This document shows positions 1 through 8,142 of a stretch of 64,000 nt of DNA, one piece after another. Origin of the DNA: Luteimonas colneyensis (GTDB lineage Bacteria; Pseudomonadota; Gammaproteobacteria; Xanthomonadales; Xanthomonadaceae); the NCBI RefSeq assembly GCF_014836665.1, contig NZ_JACSQJ010000005.1, forward strand, positions 164,740-228,739, read 5' to 3'. Made by a program: the position numbers and the translations under genes. Position 1 is the stretch's first letter. Every line of letters starts with the position of its first letter. The notes under the pieces were generated by a model, which saw nothing but the letters and a program-made list of their open reading frames with translations, searched no databases and was not told the DNA's origin.

Positions 1-109
1 GGTTGCCCATGGTCGGCACGAAGCCGATGCGCATGCCCTCGCGCTTCCAGCCGTCGATACGCGCGCGAAGCGCGTCCAGCCGGCTTACCGCTTCGACCGC
101 GCCCGTCAT
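1..109 (-). CDS. panC: pantothenate synthetase, N-terminal fragment
   Basis: PanC joins pantoate and beta-alanine with ATP in the last step of pantothenate synthesis in the cytoplasm. Only about the first 36 codons are in the window; the gene runs off the left edge. The fragment ends in the family's first ATP-binding motif, a GFVPTMGN stretch. Its ATG overlaps the panB stop codon as ATGA, so the two genes are translationally coupled and panB is transcribed first. The identification rests on this motif and the panB neighbour, which together are quite specific. Confidence 0.85.
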   Translation of the reverse strand, partial: MTGAVEAVSRLDALRARIDGWKREGMRIGFVPTMGN

Positions 110-948
110 GCGTAGGCGTGCTCGGCACCGGGAAAGCTGCCGTCGCGCACGGCGGCGACGAAGGCGCGCGCCGCGCCGGCGACCGAACCGCCCTCGGCCA
201 GGAAGTCCTTCACGAACTTGGGGCGCCGGTGGCCCGAATCCAGGCCGAGCATGTCGTGCATCACCAGCACCTGCCCGTCGCAGTCCGCGCCGGCGCCGAT
301 GCCGATGGTCGGCACCGCGCTGTCGCGGGTGATCGCCGCGGCCAGCGGTGCCGGCACGCCCTCGAGGACGATCAGCGCGGCGCCGGCCTCGGCCACCGCG
401 CGCGCCTCCGCGAGCAGTCGCTCGGCCGCCGCCTGCTCGCGCCCCTGGACCTTGAAGCCGCCGAAGCGCAGCACCGACTGCGGGGTCAGGCCGAGGTGCG
501 CGCAGACCGGGATCTCGCGCTCGACCAGGAAGCGGATGACCTCGAGCTTCGGCCCCGCGCCTTCCAGCTTCACCATCTGCGCGCCGGCGCGCAGGAAGCG
601 CGTCGACGCATCCAGCGCGCGCTCCGGCGTGGCGTCGGCCTGGAACGGCAGGTCGGCGACGAGCAGCGCATGCGTCAGTCCGCGGGCAACGCATGCGGTG
701 TGGTACTCGATGTCGTCCACGGTCACCGGCAGGGTCGACGTGCGTCCCTGCACCACCATCCCGAGCGAGTCGCCGACCAGGATCAGTTCGACGCCCGCGG
801 CATCGAACACCCTGGCGAAGCCGGCGTCATAGGCGGTCAGCATCGAAAGCCTGTGCCCGGCGGCGCGCGCCTCGGCCAGGCCGGGCACGGTCATCGGGCG
901 GCGGACGTCCTGCCCTGCGGCAGCGCGTTTGCTCATGGCGACGTGCAT
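106..948 (-). CDS. panB: 3-methyl-2-oxobutanoate hydroxymethyltransferase (ketopantoate synthase)
   Basis: PanB transfers a hydroxymethyl group from 5,10-methylenetetrahydrofolate to 2-oxoisovalerate, the first committed step of pantothenate and CoA synthesis. The 280-residue product has the family signatures: MLTAYD near residue 37, the metal-binding LVGDSLGMV block, CAHLGLTPQ, and the TIGIGAG segment late in the chain. Length is normal for the family (about 265-275) with a slightly long start. An ATG 12 bases downstream (936) is an equally good start because neither has a clear Shine-Dalgarno. It sits in a minus-strand run pcnB-folK-panB-panC, with a 56-base gap after folK and a 4-base overlap with panC. 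The folK neighbour is apt, since PanB consumes a folate cofactor. Confidence 0.96.
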   Translation of the reverse strand: MHVAMSKRAAAGQDVRRPMTVPGLAEARAAGHRLSMLTAYDAGFARVFDAAGVELILVGDSLGMVVQGRTSTLPVTVDDIEYHTACVARGLTHALLVADLPFQADATPERALDASTRFLRAGAQMVKLEGAGPKLEVIRFLVEREIPVCAHLGLTPQSVLRFGGFKVQGREQAAAERLLAEARAVAEAGAALIVLEGVPAPLAAAITRDSAVPTIGIGAGADCDGQVLVMHDMLGLDSGHRRPKFVKDFLAEGGSVAGAARAFVAAVRDGSFPGAEHAYA

Positions 949-1004
949 CCATGGTGTGGTCGGGTCGACGCCATCTTACGCCCGCGACATGGCGCTGAGA
1001 CCGC

Positions 1005-1499
1005 TCAGGCCGGAACGATGCCGTCCGTTTCCAGCCCTGCCAGCAGGGTCGATACGCCTCCCCACCCCGGCACCATCGCATCCGGCGCGACCTCCGCCAG
1101 CGGCACCAGCACGAAGGCGCGCGCATGCAGCTGCGGGTGCGGCAAGACCAGTCCGGGTTCGTCGATCACCGACTCGCCGTACAGCAGCAGGTCGAGGTCG
1201 AGCGGGCGCGGCCCCCAGCGGCTGCCGTCGGCCGCGCGCTCGCGGCCGTGCGCGCGCTCGATGTCCAGCAGGGCGTCGAGCAGCGAGCGTGCGGGCAGCG
1301 TGGTGTCCAGCACGGCGACGGCGTTGGTGAAGTCCGGCTGCGCCTCCACGCCCCAGGCCGGCGTGCGGTAGAAGCGCGAGGCGCGCAGCAGGCGCGTGCC
1401 GGGCAGCGCGTCGAGCGCCGCCAGCGCGGCCCGCAGCGCCGCGTCGACATCGCCGATGTTGCCGCCGAGGCCGATGCAGGCGCGGACGGGCGCGCTCAT
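1005..1499 (-). CDS. folK: 2-amino-4-hydroxy-6-hydroxymethyldihydropteridine pyrophosphokinase
   Basis: FolK (HPPK) transfers pyrophosphate from ATP to 6-hydroxymethyl-dihydropterin in folate synthesis. The 164-residue protein matches the family in length and in order of motifs: IGLGGNIGD at the N-terminus, SRFYRTPAWG with substrate-contact residues, then the GPRPLDLDLLLY block (about 96-107) that binds ATP and two magnesium ions, and the HPQLHARAFVLVPL segment. The ATG overlaps the pcnB stop as ATGA, which fixes the start and implies coupled translation. The pcnB-folK pairing is common in gammaproteobacteria. Confidence 0.96.
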   Translation of the reverse strand: MSAPVRACIGLGGNIGDVDAALRAALAALDALPGTRLLRASRFYRTPAWGVEAQPDFTNAVAVLDTTLPARSLLDALLDIERAHGRERAADGSRWGPRPLDLDLLLYGESVIDEPGLVLPHPQLHARAFVLVPLAEVAPDAMVPGWGGVSTLLAGLETDGIVPA

Positions 1500-2815
1500 C
1501 CCGCGGACGCGGAGGCCGGACGACGCCGGCGCCGGCGCGGTGCGCGCGGGGCCTCGCCGTCCTCGGCCGGCGGCGTGTGGGCGATCGCCATGTCGGGATC
1601 GAGCTGGGCCTCGCGCCAGAAGGCGATGTCGGCGGCGTGCTCGCTGGAACCGGCCTGGCGCACCTGCAGGAAGTCGAAGGCGGCGCGGAAGCGCGGGTGC
1701 GCGAGCATGCGCATCACGCGCTTGCGCTGGCGCAGGCCGAATCGCGACTGCAGCAGCCAGATCTCCTGCATCGGCACCGAAAACCGGCGCGGCAACGCCA
1801 CCGCCTGCAGCTCGTGCACGGTCACCCGGTCCGCGGCGCGGCGCTGGGCATCGGCCGGCGGCACGTCCTGCGCCTGCAGCGACATCAGCGTGCGGCAGTA
1901 GGCCGGCCACAGCAGCAGCGCGAACAGGAAGGCCGGCGATACCGGCTCGTCGGCGGCCACGCGCGCGTCGGTGCCGCGCAGGCCTTCCAGCACCACCGCG
2001 CGCAGCGCGCCGCTGCGGTTGGCCTTCATCGCCGCAGCGGCCTCGGGCAGCAGCGCCGGCAGCAGGCCGTGGCGCTCCAGGCCCTCGAAGCTGGCCACGC
2101 CGTGGCCGGACAGGAACAGCTTCAGGCACTCCTCGAACAGCCGCGCCGGGGCGGCCTCGGACAGCAGCGGGGCCAGCGCGCGGATCGGCGCGGCGGTGGC
2201 CGGATCGATGCTGAAGTCGAGCTTGGCGGCCAGGCGCACCGCGCGCAGCATCCGCACCGGGTCCTCGCGGTAGCGCGTCTCCGGGTCGCCGATCAGCTTG
2301 AGCACGCGGTTCTGCACGTCCTCGAAGCCGCCGACGTAGTCGCGGACCGAGAAGTCCTCGATCGTGTAGTACAGGGCGTTGGCGGTGAAGTCGCGGCGCA
2401 CCGCGTCGTCCTCCACCGTGCCGTAGACGTTGTCGCGCAGCAGGCGGCCGTCCTCGTGGGTCTCGCGGTCGCCGCTGCCGTCGTCGCTGTTGGCACGGAA
2501 GGTCGCGACCTCGATGATCTCGCGGCCGAAGACCACGTGCGCCAGGCGGAACCGGCGGCCGATCAGCCGGCAGTTGCGGAACAGCGCCTTCACCTCTTCC
2601 GGGGTGGCGCCGGTGGCGATGTCGAAGTCCTTGGGCCGCCCGCCCGCCAGCAGGTCGCGCACGGCGCCGCCGACCAGGTAGGCCTCGTGGCCGCCCTCGC
2701 GCAGGCGGTACAGCACCCGCAGCGCGTTGGGGCTGATGTCCTTGCGGGAGATGGTGTGCTGTTCGCGCGGGATCGCCCGCAGGACGGGGGTGTCGTATGG
2801 AGTGTCGTTGGGCAT
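1496..2815 (-). CDS. pcnB: poly(A) polymerase I
   Basis: PcnB adds 3' poly(A) tails to RNA and so promotes its decay. The 439-residue protein has the class II nucleotidyltransferase signature LVGGAVRDLL followed by the DFDIATGATPEEV block with the two metal-binding aspartates (about residues 45-75), then the RFRLAHVVFG and RRDFTANALYYTIED motifs and the RNA/neck region (DPVRMLRAVRLAAKL). The C-terminus is Arg-rich (RAPRRRRRRP), as in PcnB and unlike CCA-adding enzymes. This matters because the CCA-adding enzyme is the main alternative identification. It is the first gene of the minus-strand run and overlaps folK by 4 bases. Confidence 0.95.
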   Translation of the reverse strand: MPNDTPYDTPVLRAIPREQHTISRKDISPNALRVLYRLREGGHEAYLVGGAVRDLLAGGRPKDFDIATGATPEEVKALFRNCRLIGRRFRLAHVVFGREIIEVATFRANSDDGSGDRETHEDGRLLRDNVYGTVEDDAVRRDFTANALYYTIEDFSVRDYVGGFEDVQNRVLKLIGDPETRYREDPVRMLRAVRLAAKLDFSIDPATAAPIRALAPLLSEAAPARLFEECLKLFLSGHGVASFEGLERHGLLPALLPEAAAAMKANRSGALRAVVLEGLRGTDARVAADEPVSPAFLFALLLWPAYCRTLMSLQAQDVPPADAQRRAADRVTVHELQAVALPRRFSVPMQEIWLLQSRFGLRQRKRVMRMLAHPRFRAAFDFLQVRQAGSSEHAADIAFWREAQLDPDMAIAHTPPAEDGEAPRAPRRRRRRPASASAG

Positions 2816-2838
2816 CTGGAAAAAAGTACCTGCTCGGG

Positions 2839-2869
2839 TTGCCCAGCGGCAGCCTGTCGTTGCTATACT
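2839..2869 (+). promoter_or_regulatory. candidate promoter for tRNA-Glu
   Basis: A TTGCCC hexamer at 2839-2844 and a good -10 (TATACT, 2864-2869) are separated by 19 bases, longer than ideal. Transcription would begin near 2876, about 88 bases before the mature tRNA. The -10 is a clear AT island in GC-rich DNA. The rest of the pcnB to tRNA gap shows nothing else I can name. Confidence 0.45.
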
Positions 2870-2963
2870 AGCAAGCTCGCAAGGCCAGCACGGCTTCGCG
2901 GGTCGGCCGTCCAGCCGGCGCCACGGCTCCGGGAAGTTCCCGGCATCGCGGCAAGCACCACCC

Positions 2964-3039
2964 GCTCCCTTCGTCTAGAGGCCCAGGACGTGGCCCTCTC
3001 AAGGCTAAAACACGGGTTCGAATCCCGTAGGGAGCGCCA
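2964..3039 (+). tRNA. tRNA-Glu (anticodon CTC)
   Basis: The 76-base cloverleaf can be folded by hand. The acceptor arm GCTCCCT pairs with AGGGAGC and the D-arm has the tRNA-Glu form GTCTAGAGG. The anticodon stem TGGCC/GGCTA has one G-U pair around loop CTCTCAA, the variable loop is AAAC, the T-arm is ACGGG-TTCGAAT-CCCGT, and the 3' CCA is encoded. Anticodon CTC reads GAG. Many related genomes carry only the TTC isoacceptor, so this may be a second, specialised tRNA suited to GAG-rich coding sequence. Confidence 0.96.
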
Positions 3040-3139
3040 TCTTCCCAGGGCCCGCGCCGGCAACGTCGCGGGCCCTGTCCGTTTCAGGACCAGGATGCGC
3101 CGGTCCGGCACGTGCTGGTCCGGCACCCGTCGCGCGCCG

Positions 3140-3167
3140 TTCATCGCCGGCGGCCCGGCGCTACAAT
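3140..3167 (+). promoter_or_regulatory. candidate promoter of fdxA
   Basis: A GCTACAATG context gives the -10 hexamer TACAAT (3162-3167) with a weak -35 TTCATC (3140-3145) and 16-base spacing. The same TACAAT -10 appears in front of mutS in this window. Transcription would start about 35 bases before the fdxA ATG. Confidence 0.5.
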
Positions 3168-3207
3168 GCGCATCCCGCCCTCTTCATCGCAGCGAGCCCA
3201 GCGAACC

Positions 3208-3531
3208 ATGCCCTTCGTCGTCACCGAGAACTGCATCAAGTGCAAGTACACCGACTGCGTCGAGGTGTGCCCGGTGGACTGCTTCCACGAAGGCCCGAAC
3301 TTCCTGGTGATCGACCCCGACGAGTGCATCGACTGCACCCTGTGCGAGCCGGAGTGCCCGATCAACGCCATCTACGCCGAGGACGACGTCCCCGCCGGGC
3401 AGGAGGGCTTCGTGGCCCTGAACGCCGAACTGTCGAAGGAATGGCCGGTGATCACCACCCGCAAGGAGCCGCTGCCCGGCGCCGAGGACTGGGACGGCAA
3501 ACCCGGGAAGCTTCCGCTGCTGGAGCGCTGA
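3208..3531 (+). CDS. fdxA: seven-iron ferredoxin (3Fe-4S/4Fe-4S)
   Basis: A small cytoplasmic electron carrier of the Azotobacter FdI/FdxA family, 107 residues. Cysteines at 9, 12, 17, 21, 25, 40, 43, 46 and 50 give the arrangement for one [3Fe-4S] and one [4Fe-4S] cluster: the first motif has the long C-x7-C spacing and the second is a regular C-x2-C-x2-C-x3-C followed by Pro. The C-terminal tail (about 55-107) is typical of this family and absent from short 2[4Fe-4S] ferredoxins. The ATG at 3208 gives the conserved MPFVVTENC start. The redox partner cannot be told from context. A strong hairpin follows the gene. Confidence 0.95.
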   Translation: MPFVVTENCIKCKYTDCVEVCPVDCFHEGPNFLVIDPDECIDCTLCEPECPINAIYAEDDVPAGQEGFVALNAELSKEWPVITTRKEPLPGAEDWDGKPGKLPLLER

Positions 3532-3561
3532 TCCGGGAGGCCGGAATCGGTCCGGACACGG

Positions 3562-3588
3562 AAAAGGCGCGGCCATGGCCGCGCCTTT
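3562..3588. terminator. bidirectional terminator between fdxA and the BamC-like gene
   Basis: A perfect 12-base-pair arm (AAAGGCGCGGCC with its complement) with almost no loop lies between the convergent fdxA and BamC-like genes. It is flanked by A's on the left and T's on the right, so it can end transcription from both sides. The U-tracts are short. Confidence 0.7.
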
Positions 3589-3617
3589 CGCGTTCCGGGG
3601 CGGAATCCCGCCCGGGA

Positions 3618-4139
3618 TTACTGCGCCAGCGCCGCGCGCAGGGCTTCGATCACCCGCACCGCGTCCGCGCCGGTCGCCGCCACGCCGCGCGGATCGACCG
3701 CCGAGACGTAGCTGCCCGAATCGGTCTGGCTGACGCGCACCAGGAACTTGCTGTCCCCGGCATCGACGTCGTAGGTGCCCAGCAGCTGCGCCTTGCTGAC
3801 CACCGTCACGCCCTCGATGCCGGCCAGGACCGGCTCGATGCGGCCGAAGACCTCGTCGCGCGGCGCGGCCAGGCTGAAGCCGTTCGAAGCCTGCGGCGCC
3901 GCGGCGGGCGACGCCATGTCCGAGCGCGACACGCTGGTGGTGCCGGTGGACGGCACCGCCATCGCCGAGCTGGTGTCGGGACGGTCGAGGTCCGGCGGCA
4001 CTTCCAGCGGGCGGTCCTGCGGGGCGGCGGCATACAGCGCGTTGTCCTTGCGGAACCAGCTGCAGCCGGCGGTGGCGACCAGGGTCGCGGCGATGGCCAC
4101 GGCGAGCGCCGGACGGATCATGGAACGGGAAGGCTGCAT
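3618..4139 (-). CDS. bamC: short BamC/NlpB-like outer-membrane lipoprotein
   Basis: Probable accessory lipoprotein of the Bam outer-membrane assembly machine. A signal peptide ends in a lipobox (ATAGC) with Cys26 as the lipidated residue. A low-complexity Pro/Ser stretch carrying the BamC-like LEVPPDLDRPD segment follows, then one compact domain (about 85-170). The position directly downstream of dapA is the classic dapA-nlpB arrangement of gammaproteobacteria. At 173 residues it is about half the E. coli length, so only one of the two helix-grip domains fits. The product is thus a reduced BamC or a BamC-like orphan. An ATG at 4121 is an alternative start. The family call rests on the PPDL segment and synteny. 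Confidence 0.75.
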   Translation of the reverse strand: MQPSRSMIRPALAVAIAATLVATAGCSWFRKDNALYAAAPQDRPLEVPPDLDRPDTSSAMAVPSTGTTSVSRSDMASPAAAPQASNGFSLAAPRDEVFGRIEPVLAGIEGVTVVSKAQLLGTYDVDAGDSKFLVRVSQTDSGSYVSAVDPRGVAATGADAVRVIEALRAALAQ

Positions 4140-4160
4140 GGCTGTCTCCTGCTGGATCGG

Positions 4161-5072
4161 TCAGGCCGCGAGCGCGTCGCGGCAGGTCTGTTCGAGTGCG
4201 GTGATGTCGCCGGCGATGCAGTCGGCGGCGGCCGCGTGTGCCGCCGGGAGCGGCAGCAGCGGCAGGCGGATGCCGTCGGAGTGGCCGAAGCCGAGCCGCG
4301 CCAGCAGCGCCTTCACCGGGATGGGATTGGATTCTACGCCGCAGAAGTCCACCAGCGCGGCAAGCGCGGCGGCATGCGCGGCGCAGCCGGCGGCGTCACC
4401 GCCGCGGGCGAGGTCGCACAGGCGGCGGAACGCGGCCGGCGCGGCGTTCGACGCCACCGAGACCAGGCCATCGGCCCCGGCCAGCATCGCGCGCGCCGCG
4501 GTGGCATCGTCGCCGCCCAGGATCGTGAAGCCCTGGCCGGCAAGCGCCAGCAGCGCCTGCATCCGCGCTTCGTCGGCCACCGCCTCCTTGATGCCGATGA
4601 TCGCCTCGTGGCCGGCCAGCGCTGCGACCGTGCCGGGCTGCATGTCGCAGCCGGTGCGCGGCGGCACGTTGTACAGCACCACCGGCAGCGCGCCGTCGTC
4701 GGCGACCGCGCGGTAATGCGCCAGCAGGCCGGCCTGCGTCGGGCGCACGTAGGGTGGCGTGACCACCAGCGCGGCGTCGGCGCCGCAGGCCGCGGCCAGG
4801 CGCGTGCGCTCGATGGTGTGTGCGGTCGCGGACTGGCCGGTGCCCGCGACCACGGGCACGCGCCCGGCGACGCGCTCGACCGCGGCGCGCAGCAGCGCCT
4901 CGTATTCCGCCGTCGTGAGCGCGGCGGCTTCGCCCGTGGATCCGGCCACCACCAGCGCCTGGGTGCCGCCCGCGAGCTGCGCGTCGACCAGACGCAGCCA
5001 GGCGTCGGTATCGAGGTCGCCGGCGGCCGTGAACGGCGTCGCCAGCGCGGTGATGCTGCCGGAAAGATGCAA
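4161..5072 (-). CDS. dapA: 4-hydroxy-tetrahydrodipicolinate synthase
   Basis: DapA condenses pyruvate with aspartate semialdehyde, the first step of the lysine/meso-diaminopimelate branch. The 303-residue TIM barrel shows the pyruvate-binding GSTGE (44-48), the catalytic tyrosine in LYNVPPRTG (Tyr134) and the Schiff-base lysine in IGIKEA (Lys162). A GGDD motif follows at about 190. Length is slightly above the E. coli enzyme (292). It is transcribed with the BamC-like gene 21 bases downstream and divergently from the GcvR-like gene. About 190 bases separate them and must hold both promoters, though I see no strong hexamers there. Confidence 0.96.
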   Translation of the reverse strand: MHLSGSITALATPFTAAGDLDTDAWLRLVDAQLAGGTQALVVAGSTGEAAALTTAEYEALLRAAVERVAGRVPVVAGTGQSATAHTIERTRLAAACGADAALVVTPPYVRPTQAGLLAHYRAVADDGALPVVLYNVPPRTGCDMQPGTVAALAGHEAIIGIKEAVADEARMQALLALAGQGFTILGGDDATAARAMLAGADGLVSVASNAAPAAFRRLCDLARGGDAAGCAAHAAALAALVDFCGVESNPIPVKALLARLGFGHSDGIRLPLLPLPAAHAAAADCIAGDITALEQTCRDALAA

Positions 5073-5260
5073 GCTGGACCTGCGTTTGGGAAGCCGTGCG
5101 GAGCGCCGCGCGGCTGCCGCGCGGCTCCGGGGATCTTACTTGCGGCCTCGAAGCACGGGCAAGTATGCTGGCCGCAGCCTCAGGGCGGCGACAGCGCCCG
5201 CGTCCAGGGCCGCACGGCAGCCGGCAACCGGCGCCCCCACCGCACTCCGTGGACTCCGCT

Positions 5261-5824
5261 TTGACCGACACCGAGACATCCCGGCCCGCGCCGACCGAGA
5301 ACCACCTCCTGATCAACGCCTACACGACGCATCCGCGCTCGCCCCTGCTGGCGGTGTCGCGGCGCATCGCCGACAGCGGCTGCAACCTGGTCGACACCCG
5401 CCTGTCGACGGTCGGGCGCGACGTTTCGGTCACCGCGCTGGCCACGGGTTCGTGGGACGCGGTCGCCAAGCTCGAGGCCATGCTCACCCGTCTCGAGCGC
5501 GAGGAAGGCCTGAAGCTGGTCTGGTACCGCACCGGGCCGAAGCCGATCCAGTCCAACCTGCTGCCCTACATCGTCGAGGTGGTGGCGTCCGACAAGCCCG
5601 GCATCCTCTACCAGCTGGCGGACTTCTTCGACCGCCAGGGCATCACCATCGAGAGCCTGCACTGCTCGCGCTACCGCGCCATGCAGACCGGGGCCGACAT
5701 GTTCTCGGCCCAGGTCACCATCGGCGTGCCGGCGGACATGCACATCGCCGCGCTGCGCGACGATTTCCTCGAGTTCTGCGACCACCTCAATCTCGACGCG
5801 ATCATGGACCCGATGAAGTTCTGA
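5261..5824 (+). CDS. gcvR: GcvR-like double-ACT-domain regulator
   Basis: A protein of about 187 residues with two ACT domains (roughly 12-85 and 95-175), the architecture of GcvR, which binds glycine and antagonises GcvA at glycine-cleavage genes. The first domain opens LINAYTTHPRSPLLAVSRRIAD and the second opens PYIVEVVASDKPGILYQLADFF, both typical ACT beginnings. I prefer the TTG at 5261 (weak GGA upstream); a GTG at 5249 is also possible. The frame stays open to 5096, but that part reads as noncoding. The divergent dapA and downstream bcp form the conserved dapA-gcvR-bcp order of gammaproteobacteria, which supports the call. Confidence 0.85.
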   Translation: MTDTETSRPAPTENHLLINAYTTHPRSPLLAVSRRIADSGCNLVDTRLSTVGRDVSVTALATGSWDAVAKLEAMLTRLEREEGLKLVWYRTGPKPIQSNLLPYIVEVVASDKPGILYQLADFFDRQGITIESLHCSRYRAMQTGADMFSAQVTIGVPADMHIAALRDDFLEFCDHLNLDAIMDPMKF

Positions 5825-5844
5825 TCGCGCAGGCGAAGGAACCA

Positions 5845-6324
5845 ATGAACGAAGGCGACACGCTCGACCCCGGCACCCTGGCGCTCCCGCTGCAGCTGTC
5901 GGGTGGCGCGCAGGCGACCCTCGCCGACCACGCCGGCCGCTGGCTGGTGCTGTACTTCTATCCGAAGGACTCCACGCCGGGCTGCACCACCGAGGGCCTG
6001 GACTTCAACGCCCTGCTACCGGAATTCGAGGCGCTCGACGCCGGCGTGATGGGCGTTTCGCGCGACTCGGTGAAGTCGCACGACAACTTCTGCACGAAGC
6101 AGGGCTTCCGCTTCCCCCTGGTCAGCGACGCCGACGAGGCGCTGTGCCGCGCCTTCGACGTGATCCGCGAGAAGAACATGTACGGCCGCAAGGTGATGGG
6201 CATCGAGCGCAGCACCTTCCTGATCGACCCGGAGGGCCGCGTCGCGCGCGCCTGGCGCAAGCTGCGCGTCCCCGGGCATGCCGATGCCGTGCTCGAGGCG
6301 CTGAAGCAAGCCCGCGCCCGGTGA
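5845..6324 (+). CDS. bcp: peroxiredoxin Bcp/PrxQ, atypical 2-Cys type
   Basis: Thiol peroxidase that reduces hydrogen peroxide and organic peroxides with thioredoxin as donor. The 159-residue protein has the thioredoxin-fold active site FYPKDSTPGCT with peroxidatic Cys47. E. coli Bcp has its resolving Cys five residues later; here that position is not Cys. A second cysteine, Cys83 (HDNFCTKQGF), lies 36 residues on, the spacing I recall for Xanthomonas PrxQ, whose peroxide cycle uses a distant helix cysteine. An AAGGA Shine-Dalgarno ends 4 bases before the ATG. It follows gcvR by 20 bases and is probably cotranscribed. Confidence 0.95.
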   Translation: MNEGDTLDPGTLALPLQLSGGAQATLADHAGRWLVLYFYPKDSTPGCTTEGLDFNALLPEFEALDAGVMGVSRDSVKSHDNFCTKQGFRFPLVSDADEALCRAFDVIREKNMYGRKVMGIERSTFLIDPEGRVARAWRKLRVPGHADAVLEALKQARAR

Positions 6325-6444
6325 CCCACCGCCCCGCCCGCCCGTTGCGCCGCCCCGCCCCGCGGGCCGCGGCGGCCTTCGCGTGGGCCACACGCGTTCC
6401 AGCGCCACCCTTCGCAACGCACACCCGCACGGACTGAGGCCTTG

Positions 6445-7851
6445 ATGAACCACGGCAAGCGGATCTACGTACTCGACACCAACGTGCTGATGCACGACCC
6501 CACCGCGCTGTTCAAGTTCGAGGAGCACGACGTCTACCTGCCGATGCAGGTGATCGAGGAACTCGACAACGGCAAGAAGGGCACCTCGGAGGCCAGCCGC
6601 AACGCGCGCCAGGTCAGCCGCTTCATCAACGAGCTGATCGAGGAACAGGGCGCCGACCGCATCGCCCCGGGCCTCCGGCTCGAGCGCCCGGGCGGCCTGC
6701 AGCTGCGCGGCGCCGGCTCCAGCGGCGTGCTGCGCTTCCAGACCACGGTGCCGAAGGAGGACAAGACCTCGTTCGGCGCGGTGGCCCCGGACAACCGCAT
6801 CCTCGGCGCGATCCTCGCCCTGCGCGCCGAAGCGGGCGCCGACCTGCCGGTGGTGTTCGTGTCCAAGGACATCAACCTGCGCATCAAGGCCGCGATCGCC
6901 GGCATCGCCAGCGAGGACTACGAGAACGACCGCGCGCTGGACGACTTCAGCCTGCTCTACACCGGCGCCACCGCGCTGCCGGACGACTTCTGGCAGCGCC
7001 ACGGCAAGGACCTGCGCTCGTGGACCGACAAGGGCCGCACGTTCTACGAAGTGCGCCACGGTGACGACGACGGCTGGCATCCCAACCAGTACCTGTACCT
7101 GCCCGGCGACGAGGAGTCCGAATTCCGCGTGGCCTCGGTGGACGGCGAGCGCGCGGTGCTGCAGATCGTCGACGACTACCGCAGCCAGCAGCACGCGGTC
7201 TGGGGCATCACCGCGCGCAACCGCGAGCAGAACTTCGCGCTCAATGCGCTGATGGACCCCGAGATCGACTTCGTCACCCTGCTCGGCACCGCCGGCACCG
7301 GCAAGACGCTGCTGGCGCTGGCGGCAGGCCTTGCGCAGACCATGGACGCGCAGCGCTACCGCGAGATCATCATGACCCGCGCCACCATCAGCGTCGGAGA
7401 GGACATCGGCTTCCTGCCCGGCACCGAGGAGGAGAAGATGACGCCCTGGATGGGCGCGCTGACCGACAACCTCGAGGTGCTGCTGCCGAACAACAAGGAC
7501 GGTGGCAGCTGGGGCCGCGCGGCGACCAACGACCTGCTGGCCTCGCGCATCAAGATCCGCTCGCTGAACTTCATGCGCGGGCGCACCCTGCTCGACCGCT
7601 GGCTGATCCTGGACGAGGCGCAGAACCTGACGCCCAAGCAGATGAAGACGCTGATCACCCGCGCCGGCCCTGGCACGAAGATCGTGTGCCTGGGCAACGT
7701 CGAGCAGATCGATACGCCGTATCTCACCGAGACCACCTCGGGCCTGACCTATGCGGTCGACCGCTTCAAGCACTGGGCGCACAGCGCGCACGTCACCCTG
7801 CGCCGGGGCGAGCGCTCGCGGCTGGCCGATTACGCGTCCGAGGTGTTGTAG
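6445..7851 (+). CDS. phoH: PIN domain plus PhoH-type ATPase (PhoH2-like)
   Basis: A fusion of an N-terminal PIN nuclease domain (about 5-150, starting RIYVLDTNVLMHDP with a metal-binding Asp; later acidic residues in FVSKDINLR) and a C-terminal PhoH ATPase/helicase-like domain (about 245-460). Walker A is GTAGTGKT and Walker B is LILDEAQNL. Such PhoH2 proteins are thought to unwind and cleave RNA, and in some genomes they pair with an antitoxin; no antitoxin-like gene lies upstream here. I chose the ATG at 6445 over a TTG three bases earlier. The 120 bases before it are very GC-rich with no visible promoter, so cotranscription with bcp is possible. Confidence 0.92.
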   Translation: MNHGKRIYVLDTNVLMHDPTALFKFEEHDVYLPMQVIEELDNGKKGTSEASRNARQVSRFINELIEEQGADRIAPGLRLERPGGLQLRGAGSSGVLRFQTTVPKEDKTSFGAVAPDNRILGAILALRAEAGADLPVVFVSKDINLRIKAAIAGIASEDYENDRALDDFSLLYTGATALPDDFWQRHGKDLRSWTDKGRTFYEVRHGDDDGWHPNQYLYLPGDEESEFRVASVDGERAVLQIVDDYRSQQHAVWGITARNREQNFALNALMDPEIDFVTLLGTAGTGKTLLALAAGLAQTMDAQRYREIIMTRATISVGEDIGFLPGTEEEKMTPWMGALTDNLEVLLPNNKDGGSWGRAATNDLLASRIKIRSLNFMRGRTLLDRWLILDEAQNLTPKQMKTLITRAGPGTKIVCLGNVEQIDTPYLTETTSGLTYAVDRFKHWAHSAHVTLRRGERSRLADYASEVL

Positions 7852-7866
7852 GGCGGGTGTCGGGAA

Positions 7867-8100
7867 GCGGAGGGTGTGCAGGCACCTGGCCGGCGTCGCG
7901 GTGGAGCTGCTCCTGATTGCCGGCCAGGAACCCGCACACCCTCCGCCTGCCACCCGTCCCGTGGGGTGGGAGGAGGGGCAGGAGCAGGAGCGCGCTTGAA
8001 CCGGGACTGCGAAAGCGTCCCGATGGCGGGTCGATGGGGATGGAGTGGGCAATTGGGAGCGGCTTCATCGCGACGCCCACGGAATCCCCATCGATCCGCC
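7867..8100. repeat. pair of nested inverted repeats with REP-like cores in opposite orientation
   Basis: The 291-base gap between phoH and the sulP gene holds two related structures. In the first, 28-base arms (7867-7894 and 7919-7946, 25 of 28 matching) enclose a 24-base core at 7895-7918. In the second, 17-base arms (8025-8041 and 8084-8100, 16 of 17) enclose GTGGGC/GCCCAC and a 24-base core at 8051-8074. The second core contains GGAGCGGCTTCATCGCGAC, close to REP-like elements common in Xanthomonadaceae intergenic DNA. The first core is its reverse complement with about six differences. The arms differ between the two copies. The first structure could also act as the phoH terminator. No protein-coding gene is apparent here. 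Confidence 0.7.
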
Positions 8101-8142
8101 ACGCCGCGGTGTTGCCAACGCATACAGGCTACGCCAACCGGG

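Noticed and set aside
2816..2963. sRNA gene next to tRNA-Glu
   Set aside because: Only a promoter pattern for the tRNA leader is visible, with no separate terminator.
6016..8052. Long minus-strand open frame opposite phoH
   Set aside because: It is the complement of a convincing PIN-PhoH gene, and the translation is composed of repeated Arg/Gly/Val/His with no motif.
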